DNA of 43,245 nucleotides, taken from contig NZ_JOAP01000060.1 of assembly GCF_000720475.1 (NCBI RefSeq), forward strand, positions 1 through 43,245, read 5' to 3'. The notes beneath the pieces are model-generated. The model had not been told where the DNA came from and did not search any database. It worked only from the letters and a program-made list of their open reading frames with translations. The position numbers and the translations under genes were made by a program. This stretch comes from Streptomyces aureocirculatus. Its GTDB lineage: Bacteria > Actinomycetota > Actinomycetes > Streptomycetales > Streptomycetaceae. Positions 1 through 8,949 of this stretch are shown here, piece after piece. Numbering within the stretch: position 1 is the stretch's first letter; each line of letters begins with the position of its first letter.

Positions 1-198
1 GCGGTCCTGAGGGCGGCCCGGGCGATGGGTCCGAGGGGGGCTCGGCCGGTGGGTCCGACGGCGGCCTTGGCGGCGGCCTTGGCGGTAGTCCTGGCGGTGG
101 TCCTGGCGGCAGGCCGGACGGCGGTCCTGACGCCAGGCCTGTCGGTGGCTTCGGCGGGGCGGGGCGTTCTGGGCCGAGACGCGTGCGGGGTTACACCC
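1..198. other. Low-complexity GC-rich leader region
   Basis: This stretch is a degenerate array of units resembling GCGGYCNTGGCGG. On the plus strand it is open and in frame with the following transporter, but it would give a low-complexity Ala/Val/Leu peptide, so I do not treat it as coding. On the minus strand it reads as a Pro/Gly-rich peptide that runs off the left edge, but that frame has no ATG, GTG or TTG after its upstream stop inside the window. No promoter stands out. Confidence 0.4.
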
Positions 199-1755
199 AT
201 GACTGAGGCGGACGGAGTCGGACCCGCGCGCCGGGCCGACGTTCTCGACCCGCGTACCGCGCGGCGGCGCTACGTCGTGGTGTGCGCGTTGTTCTGGCTG
301 CCGCTGGGGATGGCCATCGCCCCGATGGTGACGCTGCTCACCGAACGCGGCCTCGGCCTCGCGGCCGTCGCGGGCTGTATCGCCGCGCACTCCCTCACCG
401 CCGCCGTCCTCGAACTCCCCACCGGTGGCCTGTCCGACGTACTCGGCCGGCGCCCGGTACTCGCCGCCGCGGGCCTGCTCGACCTCGTCGCCCTCGTCCT
501 GCACGCCCTCGGCACCACCGTGTGGGTGCTCGCCCTCGGCATGGCCCTGAAGGGGGCGGGCCGCGCCCTGTCCAGCGGCCCCGCCGAAGCCTGGTACGTC
601 GACACGGTGCACGCGAGCGCGGGGCCCGACGCGGAGCTGCGCACCGGCCTGGCCCGCGGCGGCGCGGCGACCAGCGCGGCGCTCGCGGCCGGCGTCCTCA
701 TCGGTGGCGCGCTGCCCTGGCTCCTCGGCCTCGGCCCCGACCTCGGCGCCCGGCTCGACGAGGCCACCGGCGGGCTCGTGCTGCCGCTCTCCGTACCCGC
801 GCTGCTCGGCGTGGCGGTCGAGGTCGTCTTCCTCGTGTACGTGCTCACCGCGCTGCCCGAGCCGCCCCGGCCGCGGACCACCCTGCGCGGGGTCCTGAGC
901 GGCGTCCCCGCCACCGTCATGGCGGGGGTGCGCCTCGGCGGCCGGGACGCCCTCGTGCGGCGGATCCTGCTCAGCGCGGCGGCCGCGGGCAGCGCCCTTG
1001 TCACGGTGGAGGTCCTCACTCCCGGCCGGGCCGTCGACCTGACCGGTGCGCCGGAGACGGGGGCGGTGCTCTTCGCGGGCCTTGCCTGCGCCGGGTTCCT
1101 GTGCTCGATGGCGGGCAGCCACCTCGCGCCGCCCCTCGCCCGGATAGCGGGCGGCAGCGAACGGGCCGTCCTGGCAGGTCTCGGCGCGGCTGCGGCCGGG
1201 CTGCTGCTGCTCGGCGTCACCGCGGCGGCCTCGGTGCCCTCGACTCCCGCGGGCCCGGTCCCGCTGGCCCTGGCCGTCCTCGGCTACGCGCTCGTGTACG
1301 TGGGGCTCGGCGCCGCGGGTCCCAGCGAGAACGAACTGCTGCACCGCCGCGTCGACAGCGCGGGGCGCGCCACCGCCCTTTCGGTGCAGTCCCTCGCCCT
1401 GCAACTGGTCGGCGGGGGCACGGGGATGGCCGTCGGCCACCTCCCCGCGGGCGCGCCGCGCTGGCTCCTCGGCGGCCTCGTCCTGCTCGCCGGGGCCCTA
1501 CTGTGGGTGCGCCGCACCACGGCGCGCCGGGCCCCCACGGGCTCCGCGCCCAACGGCCGCGTGGGCACCGCCCCAGCGACCACCGACCCCGCCCGCACCG
1601 ACCTCGCCCGCTCCGACCTCGCCCGCTCCGACTCCGCCCGCTCCGACTCCGCCCGCTCCGACTCCGCCCGCACCGACTCCGCCCGCACCGGCTCCACCCG
1701 CATCCGCCCCGCACGCACCGCGAAGGCACGCACCGCGAAGGAAGGCACGTCCTGA
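199..1755 (+). CDS. MFS transporter with repetitive C-terminal tail
   Basis: This encodes a 518-residue major facilitator protein of the inner membrane; its substrate is unknown. The sequence shows about twelve hydrophobic segments and the conserved MFS loop after the second helix (GGLSDVLGRRPVL). I chose the ATG at 199 because the family-like sequence begins there (RRRYVVVCALFWLPLG follows) and a GCGGGG stretch lies about 8 nt upstream. An in-frame start at 25 would only add low-complexity sequence. The last 50 or so residues form a hydrophilic tail built from a pentapeptide of the type A-R-S-D-S, encoded by 15-bp tandem repeats. The stop overlaps the next gene's start (TGATG), so the histidine phosphatase is translationally coupled. 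Transport direction and substrate cannot be read from the sequence. Confidence 0.85.
   Translation: MTEADGVGPARRADVLDPRTARRRYVVVCALFWLPLGMAIAPMVTLLTERGLGLAAVAGCIAAHSLTAAVLELPTGGLSDVLGRRPVLAAAGLLDLVALVLHALGTTVWVLALGMALKGAGRALSSGPAEAWYVDTVHASAGPDAELRTGLARGGAATSAALAAGVLIGGALPWLLGLGPDLGARLDEATGGLVLPLSVPALLGVAVEVVFLVYVLTALPEPPRPRTTLRGVLSGVPATVMAGVRLGGRDALVRRILLSAAAAGSALVTVEVLTPGRAVDLTGAPETGAVLFAGLACAGFLCSMAGSHLAPPLARIAGGSERAVLAGLGAAAAGLLLLGVTAAASVPSTPAGPVPLALAVLGYALVYVGLGAAGPSENELLHRRVDSAGRATALSVQSLALQLVGGGTGMAVGHLPAGAPRWLLGGLVLLAGALLWVRRTTARRAPTGSAPNGRVGTAPATTDPARTDLARSDLARSDSARSDSARSDSARTDSARTGSTRIRPARTAKARTAKEGTS
1591..1740 (+). repeat. 15-bp tandem repeat in transporter C-terminus
   Basis: About ten consecutive 15-bp units (consensus GCCCGCTCCGACTCC) encode the pentapeptide A-R-S/T-D-S/L. 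Units 1621-1665 are three identical copies, and the flanking units are progressively diverged. The array keeps frame and lies wholly within the cytoplasmic tail. Confidence 0.9.
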
Positions 1756-2378
1756 TGCGCACCCTCCACGTCGTCACCCACCCGGAGGCGACCCACCACG
1801 TCGAGAAGGTGGTCGGCGGCTGGCACGACTCCGAACTGACCCCCGCGGGGCGGCAGTCCGCGGCGGCGATCGCCCGCGCCCTGCGCGCCGACATCCCCGG
1901 CGGCGCTGACGTGGAGATCATCTCCTCGGACCTGAGACGCACCGCGCAGACGGCCGACGCCGTGGCCGAACTGTTCGGCGTGCGGCCGGTCCTCGACCGG
2001 CGGCTGCGCGAGAAGTCCTACGGCGACGCGGAGGGCAGGCCGCAGGAGTGGCTCGACCGGCGCTTCGTCCCGCCGCCGGCCGAGGGCGACCGGATGAACC
2101 ACCACGAAGGCCCGCGGGGCGCCGAGACCCGGGGGCAGTGCGCGCGCCGCGTCTACGCCGCGGTGGAGGACATGTTGCGCCGCCCCCACACGCACCAGAT
2201 CGTCGTCACCCACGGCTTCGCCCTGACGTTCGTCGTCACGGCGTGGATCGGGATGCCCCTCGAATCCGTGGGCTCCGTCAGCTTCCCGGTGCCCTCCGGC
2301 AGCATCACCGTGCTGCGCCAGGACGACTTCTTCCACAACCGTCAGGTCGTACGAGTGGGCGACAGGCCCGCGCCGTGA
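1755..2378 (+). CDS. Histidine phosphatase (phosphoglycerate mutase-like)
   Basis: This is a 207-residue branch-2-like histidine phosphatase. The first catalytic histidine is H9, in the context T-H-P-E rather than the usual R-H-G. The second is H153 in VVTHGF, with the SSDLRRTAQTA segment near residue 60 typical of the family. A phosphohydrolase function on a small molecule or protein is likely, but the substrate is unknown. The ATG overlaps the stop of the upstream MFS gene (TGATG), so the two are co-transcribed. The replaced first-motif arginine is unusual for the superfamily, although I recall an actinobacterial subgroup with the same HPE signature, so it need not mean inactivity. Confidence 0.85.
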   Translation: MRTLHVVTHPEATHHVEKVVGGWHDSELTPAGRQSAAAIARALRADIPGGADVEIISSDLRRTAQTADAVAELFGVRPVLDRRLREKSYGDAEGRPQEWLDRRFVPPPAEGDRMNHHEGPRGAETRGQCARRVYAAVEDMLRRPHTHQIVVTHGFALTFVVTAWIGMPLESVGSVSFPVPSGSITVLRQDDFFHNRQVVRVGDRPAP

Positions 2379-2435
2379 CGGCCCCGGCCGGAAAACCGGA
2401 GGCTCCGCGCACCCCGCCCGGATACCTTCGCCCGC

Positions 2436-3176
2436 ATGGCCGATGAAATCTTCCAGGACCCGCGACTCGCCGCGCTCTACGACGTGTTGGACCCCGCCCG
2501 CGGCGACCTCGACGCGTATCTGGGGATCGTGACGGAGTTCGGTGCGCGGCGGGTCCTCGATCTGGGGTGCGGTACGGGGGTGTTCGCGCTGCTCCTCGCG
2601 GAGCGGGGGATCGACGTCGTGGGCGTCGACCCGGCGCTCGCCTCCCTCGATGTGGCCAGGGCCAAGCCGGGTGCCGAGCGGGTGCGATGGATTCACGGCG
2701 ACGGGACGGATCTGTCCCCGCTCGGGGCCGACCTCGTGACCATGACGGCGAACGCCGCCCAGCAGATCACCGGTGCCGGTGCCTGGCGGGAGACGCTGCG
2801 GGGCGTGCGTGCGGCGCTGCGGCCGGGCGGGCGGTTCGTGTTCGAGACCCGCGATCCGTCGCTGCGGGCCTGGGAGTCGTGGAACCGCGCGGCCTCGCAC
2901 GGCGTGACGGACGTGCCCGGGGTCGGGGAGGTCGAGAGCTGGGTCGACCTGTTGGCGGTCGATGGCCCGCTGGTGACGTTCCGCTGGACCTATGTGTTCG
3001 CGGCGGACGGCCAGGTACTGACGTCGGAGTCGACCCTGCGGTTCCGCGAACGGGAGGAGACCGAGGGCGACCTGGCCGCCGCCGGCTATCTCGTCGACGC
3101 CGTACGGGACGCTCCCGACCGCCCCGGCCGAGAGCTGGTCTTCCTCGCCCGCACCTCGGGGGAGCAAGCCCCGTAA
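2436..3176 (+). CDS. Class I SAM-dependent methyltransferase
   Basis: A 246-residue Rossmann-fold methyltransferase. Motif I (VLDLGCGTGVF) is at residues 40-50, and the acidic residue ending strand 2 lies in VVGVDPA. The later motif (LRPGGRFVFETRD) is also present. The substrate is unknown. The ATG is preceded by TACCTT at 2423-2428, 13 nt upstream, and there is no Shine-Dalgarno sequence, so the mRNA is probably leaderless with its own promoter. The stop codon TAA directly abuts, and shares two bases with, the first copy of the 119-bp palindromic repeat. Confidence 0.85.
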   Translation: MADEIFQDPRLAALYDVLDPARGDLDAYLGIVTEFGARRVLDLGCGTGVFALLLAERGIDVVGVDPALASLDVARAKPGAERVRWIHGDGTDLSPLGADLVTMTANAAQQITGAGAWRETLRGVRAALRPGGRFVFETRDPSLRAWESWNRAASHGVTDVPGVGEVESWVDLLAVDGPLVTFRWTYVFAADGQVLTSESTLRFREREETEGDLAAAGYLVDAVRDAPDRPGRELVFLARTSGEQAP

Positions 3177-3293
3177 GGGGCGCGGGGAACGGCGCGCTCG
3201 GCCACGAATCAGCCGCAGTCGCGTCTGCGGGGTGTCTTGGCAGTTGCGTCTGCGGCTTTGCGTGGGCTGGTCGCGCAGTTCCCCGCGCCCCTT
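3175..3293. repeat. 119-bp palindromic intergenic repeat, copy A
   Basis: A 119-bp element begins AAGGGGCGCGGGGAAC and ends with the reverse complement, GTTCCCCGCGCCCCTT. Inside are two GC-rich near-palindromes around CGCGTCTGCGG. It lies immediately after the methyltransferase stop and could fold as one long hairpin or two smaller ones, so it may act as a terminator here. Copies B, C and D in this window have exactly the same length. By eye A and B differ at only five positions, and their last 83 bp are identical. Confidence 0.9.
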
Positions 3294-3361
3294 GGTGGGG
3301 CGGGGTTGCTGTGGATCTGATAGCGGGAGAAGGCTGCTGGGCAGGTGAGAAAGTCGGGTGT

Positions 3362-4000
3362 GTGACCCGGAGGCGTTACGACGAGATCGTGTCCGAGCTG
3401 CGGGACGTGGTCGAGAAGCGGTCCAAGGGGCAGTTCCGCATCGGTGACCGGGCTCTGGAAGTCGAGCCCGCGCGTTCTCGCGGGGGTGCTCCGGGTGAGA
3501 GGGAGTTCTCGGTGCAGCGGACTTTGACGGAGCTGGCTGAGGACATCGGGTTGAAGTACAGCTCGGTGCGTAATGCGCGCTGGACGGCATCGCGGTGGCC
3601 GCAGGAACATCGGCAGCCGGGCGTGTCCTACACGGTGCACCGCATCCTGGGCGGGATCGAGGACGACGAAGAGCGGTACGCCGCGGTCAAGACACCGCCG
3701 GAGGGGAAGAGCCGGTGGACGCCGGACGATGCCAGTCGGCGGGTGGGCCGTCAGGTCGAGAACCCCGTCTCGCCGCAGGAGAAGGTCATCGCGATCCACT
3801 CGCTCGCCCGGGACGACGAGGTCACGGCCCGGGTGACCGGTGACCTGCTGCGGCGGCCGAAGGCGGCGACCAAATTCCCGGCGGAGGAGAAGGCCCGGGT
3901 GGTCGAGGAGTTCACCCGGGACGAGAGGGTCGCCACGACGGCGGCCACGAATCTTCTGCGCAGGCCCGACGTCGCCTTCAAGGTGATGAGTGCCTGTTGA
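3362..4000 (+). CDS. DUF6192-like protein, apparently C-terminally truncated
   Basis: A 212-residue protein that resembles, from memory, the DUF6192 family of streptomycete accessory genes. It has an N-terminal helical segment, a helix-turn-helix-like region (LAEDIGLKYSSVRNAR, residues about 65-80) and the SRWPQEHRQPGVSYTVHRIL stretch. Two imperfect repeats follow of the type RD-x-V-x(7)-LLRRP-x-A-x-K. Family members I remember continue well past the second repeat. Here the frame stops right after VAFKVMSAC, just before the recombinase gene, so the 3' end may have been removed by insertion of the recombinase module. The GTG at 3362 has AGGTGA 13 nt upstream and is the first plausible start. 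A DNA-binding role is an inference. Confidence 0.6.
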   Translation: MTRRRYDEIVSELRDVVEKRSKGQFRIGDRALEVEPARSRGGAPGEREFSVQRTLTELAEDIGLKYSSVRNARWTASRWPQEHRQPGVSYTVHRILGGIEDDEERYAAVKTPPEGKSRWTPDDASRRVGRQVENPVSPQEKVIAIHSLARDDEVTARVTGDLLRRPKAATKFPAEEKARVVEEFTRDERVATTAATNLLRRPDVAFKVMSAC

Positions 4001-4088
4001 CCGGACTAGCAGAAGACACGCCGAGGATGGAGAGGAGTGGATCTCTTCTGGGCGATAGACCTCGTGCAGCTCGAAGTGAGGAGGCTGC

Positions 4089-5336
4089 ATGGGGGCCAGG
4101 ACTGGCGAGGTTGAGCGGGACATCACAGCGATCCGCTTGCCGAAGTGGGGGCGGGTGGTTCCCGCCGAGGGTGTGGTGCCGTGGCTGGTGGTCGGCCCGG
4201 ACGAGGTGCCGGTGGAGCCGATCCGGCGCTACCTACGGGACTTCACGGCGAGCAACCGGCCGGGCTCGGTACGCAACTACGCGTACGGGCTGCTGAGATG
4301 GTGGCGGTGGCTGCAGGCCGTCCATGTTGAATGGGAGCACGCGACTGCGGCGGAGGCCCGGGACTTGGTGCTGTGGCTGCGCCAGGCGGACAAACCGCGG
4401 AACTCTCCCCGGCGAGCGTCGGCCCACACGGCGGGCAAGGTCAATCCGATCACTCGCAAGAGGAACCTGGGCGACGGCTACGAGCCCCGGACTGTCCGTC
4501 ACAACAACGCCGTCGTCCGCAGCTTCTACGAGTTCTGGATCGAGATCGGCGAAGGCCCTCTGGTCAACCCCATGCCGCTCGACCGCAAGGGGCGCCGCCC
4601 GCACGCGCACCACAACCCGCTCGAGCCGTTCCGAGCCGAAGGCCGGGTCCGCTACAACCCCAAGGTGCCCCGATCCAGGCCCCGTGAGATTCCGGATGAG
4701 CGCTGGAAGGAGTTGTTCGGGGCCCTTCGTTCCAACCGCGACCGCGCGATCCTGGCACTGGATCTCAGATGCGCCGCCCGTGCGAGTGAGGTCCTCGGAC
4801 TGCGTGGTGTCGACCTGGACCGGGGCGACCAGCTCGTGCGGGTCCGGCGCAAGGGCAGCTACGCCGAGCAGTGGCTGCCCGCCAGTTCCGAGGCCTTCAT
4901 CTGGCTGCGGCTCTACCTGGCCGAGCTGGGCCTGTTGGACCCGAACGACCCGATCTGGTGGACACTTCGACGTCGCGATCACGGTGACGGCCTGCGGCAC
5001 CAGCCGATGAACTACGACGCCTTGAGGGCTGTGCTCCGGCGGGCGAACGCCCTGCTCGGGACGGACTACACGATGCACGACCTGCGACACACCGCGGCTC
5101 TGCGCATGAGCCGCGATGAAAGCCTCTCGCTCAGGGACGTACAGACCATCCTCGGCCACACCCACCTCAGCACCACCGCCGACGTCTACCTCATCGAAGA
5201 TGAGGCCCGGGTGATCCGTCGCGTTGCCGAGCACCTGGCGGCACGTGAAGTTCGTGCTCAGCAACCTCCGCCGCAAGTTGCCGTCGGCTACCACGCCACT
5301 GACCTGGACGTGCTGTTCGGAGGCCTTCCCCGGTGA
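4089..5336 (+). CDS. Tyrosine recombinase (integrase), Tn554 TnpA-like position
   Basis: A 415-residue tyrosine site-specific recombinase. The N-terminal SAM-like core-binding domain spans about residues 40-160. The catalytic domain carries R231 (CAARASEVLGL), K255, H330-x-x-R333 (HDLRHTAALRM), H357 and nucleophile Y367 (LGHTHLSTTADVYL). All catalytic residues are present, so it is likely active. The start ATG has GAGGAGG at 4078-4084. Its stop overlaps the start of the second recombinase by 4 bp (GTGA), the usual tandem arrangement in Tn554-like and related actinobacterial elements that use two cooperating recombinases. No tRNA gene is adjacent, so the attachment site is not obvious. The region looks less GC-rich than the flanks, consistent with transfer. 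Confidence 0.88.
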   Translation: MGARTGEVERDITAIRLPKWGRVVPAEGVVPWLVVGPDEVPVEPIRRYLRDFTASNRPGSVRNYAYGLLRWWRWLQAVHVEWEHATAAEARDLVLWLRQADKPRNSPRRASAHTAGKVNPITRKRNLGDGYEPRTVRHNNAVVRSFYEFWIEIGEGPLVNPMPLDRKGRRPHAHHNPLEPFRAEGRVRYNPKVPRSRPREIPDERWKELFGALRSNRDRAILALDLRCAARASEVLGLRGVDLDRGDQLVRVRRKGSYAEQWLPASSEAFIWLRLYLAELGLLDPNDPIWWTLRRRDHGDGLRHQPMNYDALRAVLRRANALLGTDYTMHDLRHTAALRMSRDESLSLRDVQTILGHTHLSTTADVYLIEDEARVIRRVAEHLAAREVRAQQPPPQVAVGYHATDLDVLFGGLPR

Positions 5337-7631
5337 CCACAACTGCCAGCAGGGCAACAGATTCTGTCCTCTCGGTTCGCGACGCCCTCGGGAGCAAGTG
5401 GGGTGATCGGTCGCGCGGGGCCGCCCGGATCCTCGACTGGCTCAAGTCTTTCCCCGGGAACGGCTGGCAGGAACGATGGCTCGTCTCCGGTGCCGACAGC
5501 GGCTTGGCCTGGCTCGATGTCGTCACGGACGGATACGGCTGCGTGGAAGCATCTCGACGGGAAGTGACCACAGACGGTCTGGGCTGCTTGCTCCTGGCCA
5601 GGGTGGTGCGTCCGAGTTACGAATTCCTGCAGTGCTACCGGACTTCGGGACTCTATCGCCACGCCGAGCTGGAGTTCGGCGCTGACCTGTTCAGCAGGCT
5701 CCGACAGTCCGGCATGACCCGGGGAACGATCCCAAGTCACCTGAGCACGGCCGAGAACAGCCTGGTCAAGGTTGCCTTCCGGACCGGCCGCGACCTAGCC
5801 GATCTCACCGCAGACGATCTGATCGCTTACCACGACTGGAGCAAGGAGACCTTCGGCAAGGCACCCATGGGGCTTCACGCCGCCTGGGACCTCCTGCGCG
5901 ACATCGGGGTCCTGGACGAGAAGCTGTCCTTGCGTCGGACACTGGCACGCGGGCAGATGCCGACAGCACGGCTCGTGGACCGGTACGGCATCCGATGCGG
6001 GCCCGTCCGGGACGTGTTCGTACGCTACCTGGACGAGCGCCGCCCCAGCCTCGACTACAGCTCGGTATCCGGCCTGGCCAGCCAACTGCTGGGTGCATTC
6101 TGGGCCGACATCGAAAGGCACCATCCCGGCATCTCCAGCCTCCACCTGGCACCTGAGATCGCGGAGGCATGGAAACAGCGGGTGAAGGTGATCAACCGTC
6201 CGGGCAAGGCCCCCGCCCCCCGCGAGGCCTGGGCGAGCGTGCTGACCGCCGTCCGGGCATTCTATCTCGACATCGCCGAGTGGGCCCTTGAAGATCCGAG
6301 CTGGGCTGCCTGGGCTGTCCCCAGCCCGGTCCGCCGCTCCGACACCGGCGGCTATACCAAGGTCAAGAAGAAGGCCCGGGCCAAGATGCACCAGCGGGTG
6401 CGTGAACGGCTGCCGCGCCTGCCTGAGCTCGTCGACACCACTGAACAGCACCACGCCCACCAGAAGCGCCTGCTGGCAGCGGCCGAGGCCACCCCTATCG
6501 GTGAGACCTTCGCCCTGGACGGTCGCGACTATCGGCGCATCGACAGGAAGGACGACCAGCCAGAAAGCGATTCCACTACCGACCCACCATCGTGCTCGCG
6601 CAGGACATCACCACCGGCGAGCAGGTCGACCTCACCCGCAGCGAGGATGAGGCGTTCTGGGCCTGGGCGGTCATCGAGACACTCCGTCACACCGGAGTGC
6701 GTCTCGAAGAGGTGCTGGAACTGACTCACTTGGCGCTGGTGTCCTACGAGCTTCCCGACACCGGTGAGATCGTTCCGCTGCTGCAGATCGTCCCGTCCAA
6801 GAGCAACGAGGAACGACTCCTACTGGTCAGCCCCGAGCTGGCCGGCGTCCTTGCCACCGTCATCAGTCGGCTCCGCGGCGACAACGACGGCGTCGTTCCC
6901 TTCGTCGCGCGCTATGACCCCCACGAGCTGGTCACAGGGCCGGTGCTTCCACACCTGTTCCAGCGCCGCGTCGGCTGGAGGCGCGATGTCATCACCACCA
7001 ACATGGTCTACCAGTTGCTCAACGACACCTGGCCCGGGCATCACTGACCGACCAAGCTGGCCAGCCGTTGCGTTACACGCCCCACGACTTCCGAAGGATC
7101 TTCGCGACCGAAGCCGTCACCGGCGGACTCCCTGTCCACATCGCTGCCCGTTTGCTCGGTCACGCCTCAGTGGTCACCACGGAGGCATACGTGGCCGTGT
7201 TCCAAGCGGACCTGATCCGCTCCTGCCGGGCCTTCCTCGACAAGCGTCGCTCAGTCCGGCCCGTCGAGGAGTACCGCGAACCCACCGATGACGAATGGCG
7301 TGAGTTCCAGGAACATTTCCACACTCGCAAGCTCGAATTGGGCGATTGCGCCTGCCCCTACGGCACCCCTTGCCAGCATGAGCACTCCTGCCTCAGATGT
7401 CCCATGCTGAGGGTCTCGTCCCGTCAACGAGGACGCCTGGTCGAGATCATTCGTAACCTCGGCGACCGCATCGACGAGGCGCGGATGAACGGCTGGCTCG
7501 GCGAAGTCCAGGGCCTCCAAGTCAGCTTGAGCAAGGCCAAGGAGAAGCTCGTCGGCCTTGACCGCAGCATCGACCGGACCCGCTCGACCGGCGGTTCCGT
7601 CCACCTCGGCATGCCGACCATCACCAAGTAA
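5333..7631 (+). pseudogene. Second large tyrosine recombinase (TnpB-like), broken by two frameshifts
   Basis: Three consecutive open segments add up to one recombinase of about 765 residues. Segment 1 (from GTG at 5333, frame 2) is the N-terminal and core-binding part. Near 6565 similarity moves to frame 1 (KRFHYRPTIVLAQD) and carries the catalytic Arg in RHTGVRLEEVLELTH. Near 7032 it moves to frame 3 (LARASLTDQAGQPLRYTPHD) and carries HDFRR and LLGHASVVTTEAY with the Tyr nucleophile. The C-terminus is Cys-rich (CACPYGTPCQHEH, then CLRCP). Each break is explained by one missing base, in an A run (GAAAAG to GAAAG) and a C run (ACCCTG to ACCTG). As written the gene cannot give a functional recombinase. 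It ends 17 bp from the convergent exporter. I did not see the small third partner (TnpC-like) found in Tn554. Confidence 0.8.
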
Positions 7632-7648
7632 CTCAGGAATCGAGAAGC

Positions 7649-8857
7649 TCAAGATCGTACGCCGAGCTCTCCCTTGGTGAACCCGTATTTGTGTGCCGCG
7701 AGCACAGTGGCGAGTGCAGGGACGAGCAGTGCGAGCGTGACCCAACTCAGCCAGGATGCATCCAATCCGCTGAGGACGATGCCTCCGATGATGCCACCAC
7801 CGGCGATTCCGACGTTCCATCCGGTGGTGAGGAGTGCTTGGGCGACATCGCCGGCGTCGCCTGCTGCTTCGGCGACTGCGGTCTGCAGCAGGGTAGAGGT
7901 GCCGCCGAACGCGAGCCCCCAGAGCGCTGCGCCGGCGTAGACGAGCGAAGGCACGCCGGAGAAGATGCCGAGCAGCAGCGCGCATGTCGCGAAGAGCACA
8001 CACGCGAGGATCATGAGGAGGCGCAGGTGCCGATGGACGTGCGCTCCGGCGATCCAGATGCTCACCAGCGACACCAGGCCGAAGGTGAGCAGCACGGCGC
8101 CGACTTGACCTGCCATGCCGAGCAGCTTGAGGAACGGGGCGATGTAGGTGTAGAGGATGCTGTGGGCGAGCACGAACGTGAGGGTCACGAAGAGCACGGG
8201 CGCTACGCCGGGAATGCGGAAGGTACGGGTGAGCGGGAGCCGTGAGCCCTTGGGCTGTCCGGGGAAGTTCGGCACCGCCGCGATGACCCACACGATCAAC
8301 GCGAGCGTGAGGACGGTCATGATCCCGAACGCGTATCGCCACTCGACGAGCTTGGCCAGAAACGCCGCAGCAGGAACTCCGACGGACAGGGCAACGATTG
8401 CGCCCCCCATCGCGATCGCCATTGCCTTGCCGCGCTGATGTGAGGGAACCATCCGTACCGCGTACCCGGCCAACAGCGCCCAGAGCAACCCGCCGACGAT
8501 GCCGCCGAGGCACCGGGCGGCTAGCGTAAGTGCGAAGCTCTCGGAGAGCGCGGTGATGGTGTTGGCGATCGCGAATCCTGCGATCGCCAACAGCAGCAAG
8601 TGTCGGCGCGGCCAGCCGATCGTCGCCTTGGTGAGCGGGATCGCGGCGAGGATCGCCCCGATCGCGAAGACGGTGACGCTCTGCCCGGCAGCACTCTCGC
8701 TCACACCCAGGTCTCGGCTCATCCCGGGAAGCAGCCCGGCGGGCATCGTCTCGGTCAGGAGCGTTATGAACCCGGTGGCGGCCAAGGCCAGAAGACCCGC
8801 CAGTGGGAGCCGGGCGTTCGTTATCGAGGGAGATGGCACAACATGTGTTCGTGTCAT
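7649..8857 (-). CDS. MFS exporter (DHA1 type)
   Basis: A 402-residue drug:H+ antiporter-1-type MFS protein with about twelve membrane segments. The N-terminus LAALATGFITLLTETMPAGLL-like stretch and the GIVGGLLWALLAGYAVRMVP motif are typical of AraJ/Cml-like exporters. A drug or sugar efflux role is the likely guess; the substrate is not readable. I prefer the ATG at 8857 because AGGG lies about 5 nt upstream. An ATG at 8881 would add eight residues but has no ribosome site. It is divergent from a MerR regulator, which probably controls it, and convergent with the broken recombinase. It may be cargo of the recombinase module. Confidence 0.8.
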   Translation of the reverse strand: MTRTHVVPSPSITNARLPLAGLLALAATGFITLLTETMPAGLLPGMSRDLGVSESAAGQSVTVFAIGAILAAIPLTKATIGWPRRHLLLLAIAGFAIANTITALSESFALTLAARCLGGIVGGLLWALLAGYAVRMVPSHQRGKAMAIAMGGAIVALSVGVPAAAFLAKLVEWRYAFGIMTVLTLALIVWVIAAVPNFPGQPKGSRLPLTRTFRIPGVAPVLFVTLTFVLAHSILYTYIAPFLKLLGMAGQVGAVLLTFGLVSLVSIWIAGAHVHRHLRLLMILACVLFATCALLLGIFSGVPSLVYAGAALWGLAFGGTSTLLQTAVAEAAGDAGDVAQALLTTGWNVGIAGGGIIGGIVLSGLDASWLSWVTLALLVPALATVLAAHKYGFTKGELGVRS

Positions 8858-8949
8858 GGCCCTATGATCGAAGGGTGACATTGGTGTGAGGGTCAATTCG
8901 GTGTCCGCTGAGTCACACGACGCCAGCCACAGAGGGCGAGGAGAGGGAT
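8858..8949. promoter_or_regulatory. Divergent control region of exporter and MerR gene
   Basis: This 92-bp gap separates the two divergent genes. On the minus strand TTGACC (complement of 8891-8896) is a candidate -35 for the exporter. It is followed about 20 bp later by a poor -10 around TCGATCAT, which would fit the long spacer of MerR-activated promoters. GAGAGGG just before 8950 is the MerR gene's ribosome binding site. I could not identify a convincing dyad, so the operator is not placed. Confidence 0.35.

Noticed and set aside
6540..7040. Programmed ribosomal frameshifting in the second recombinase
   Set aside because: Neither site shows a canonical slippery heptamer, and two independent shifts in one gene would be needed.
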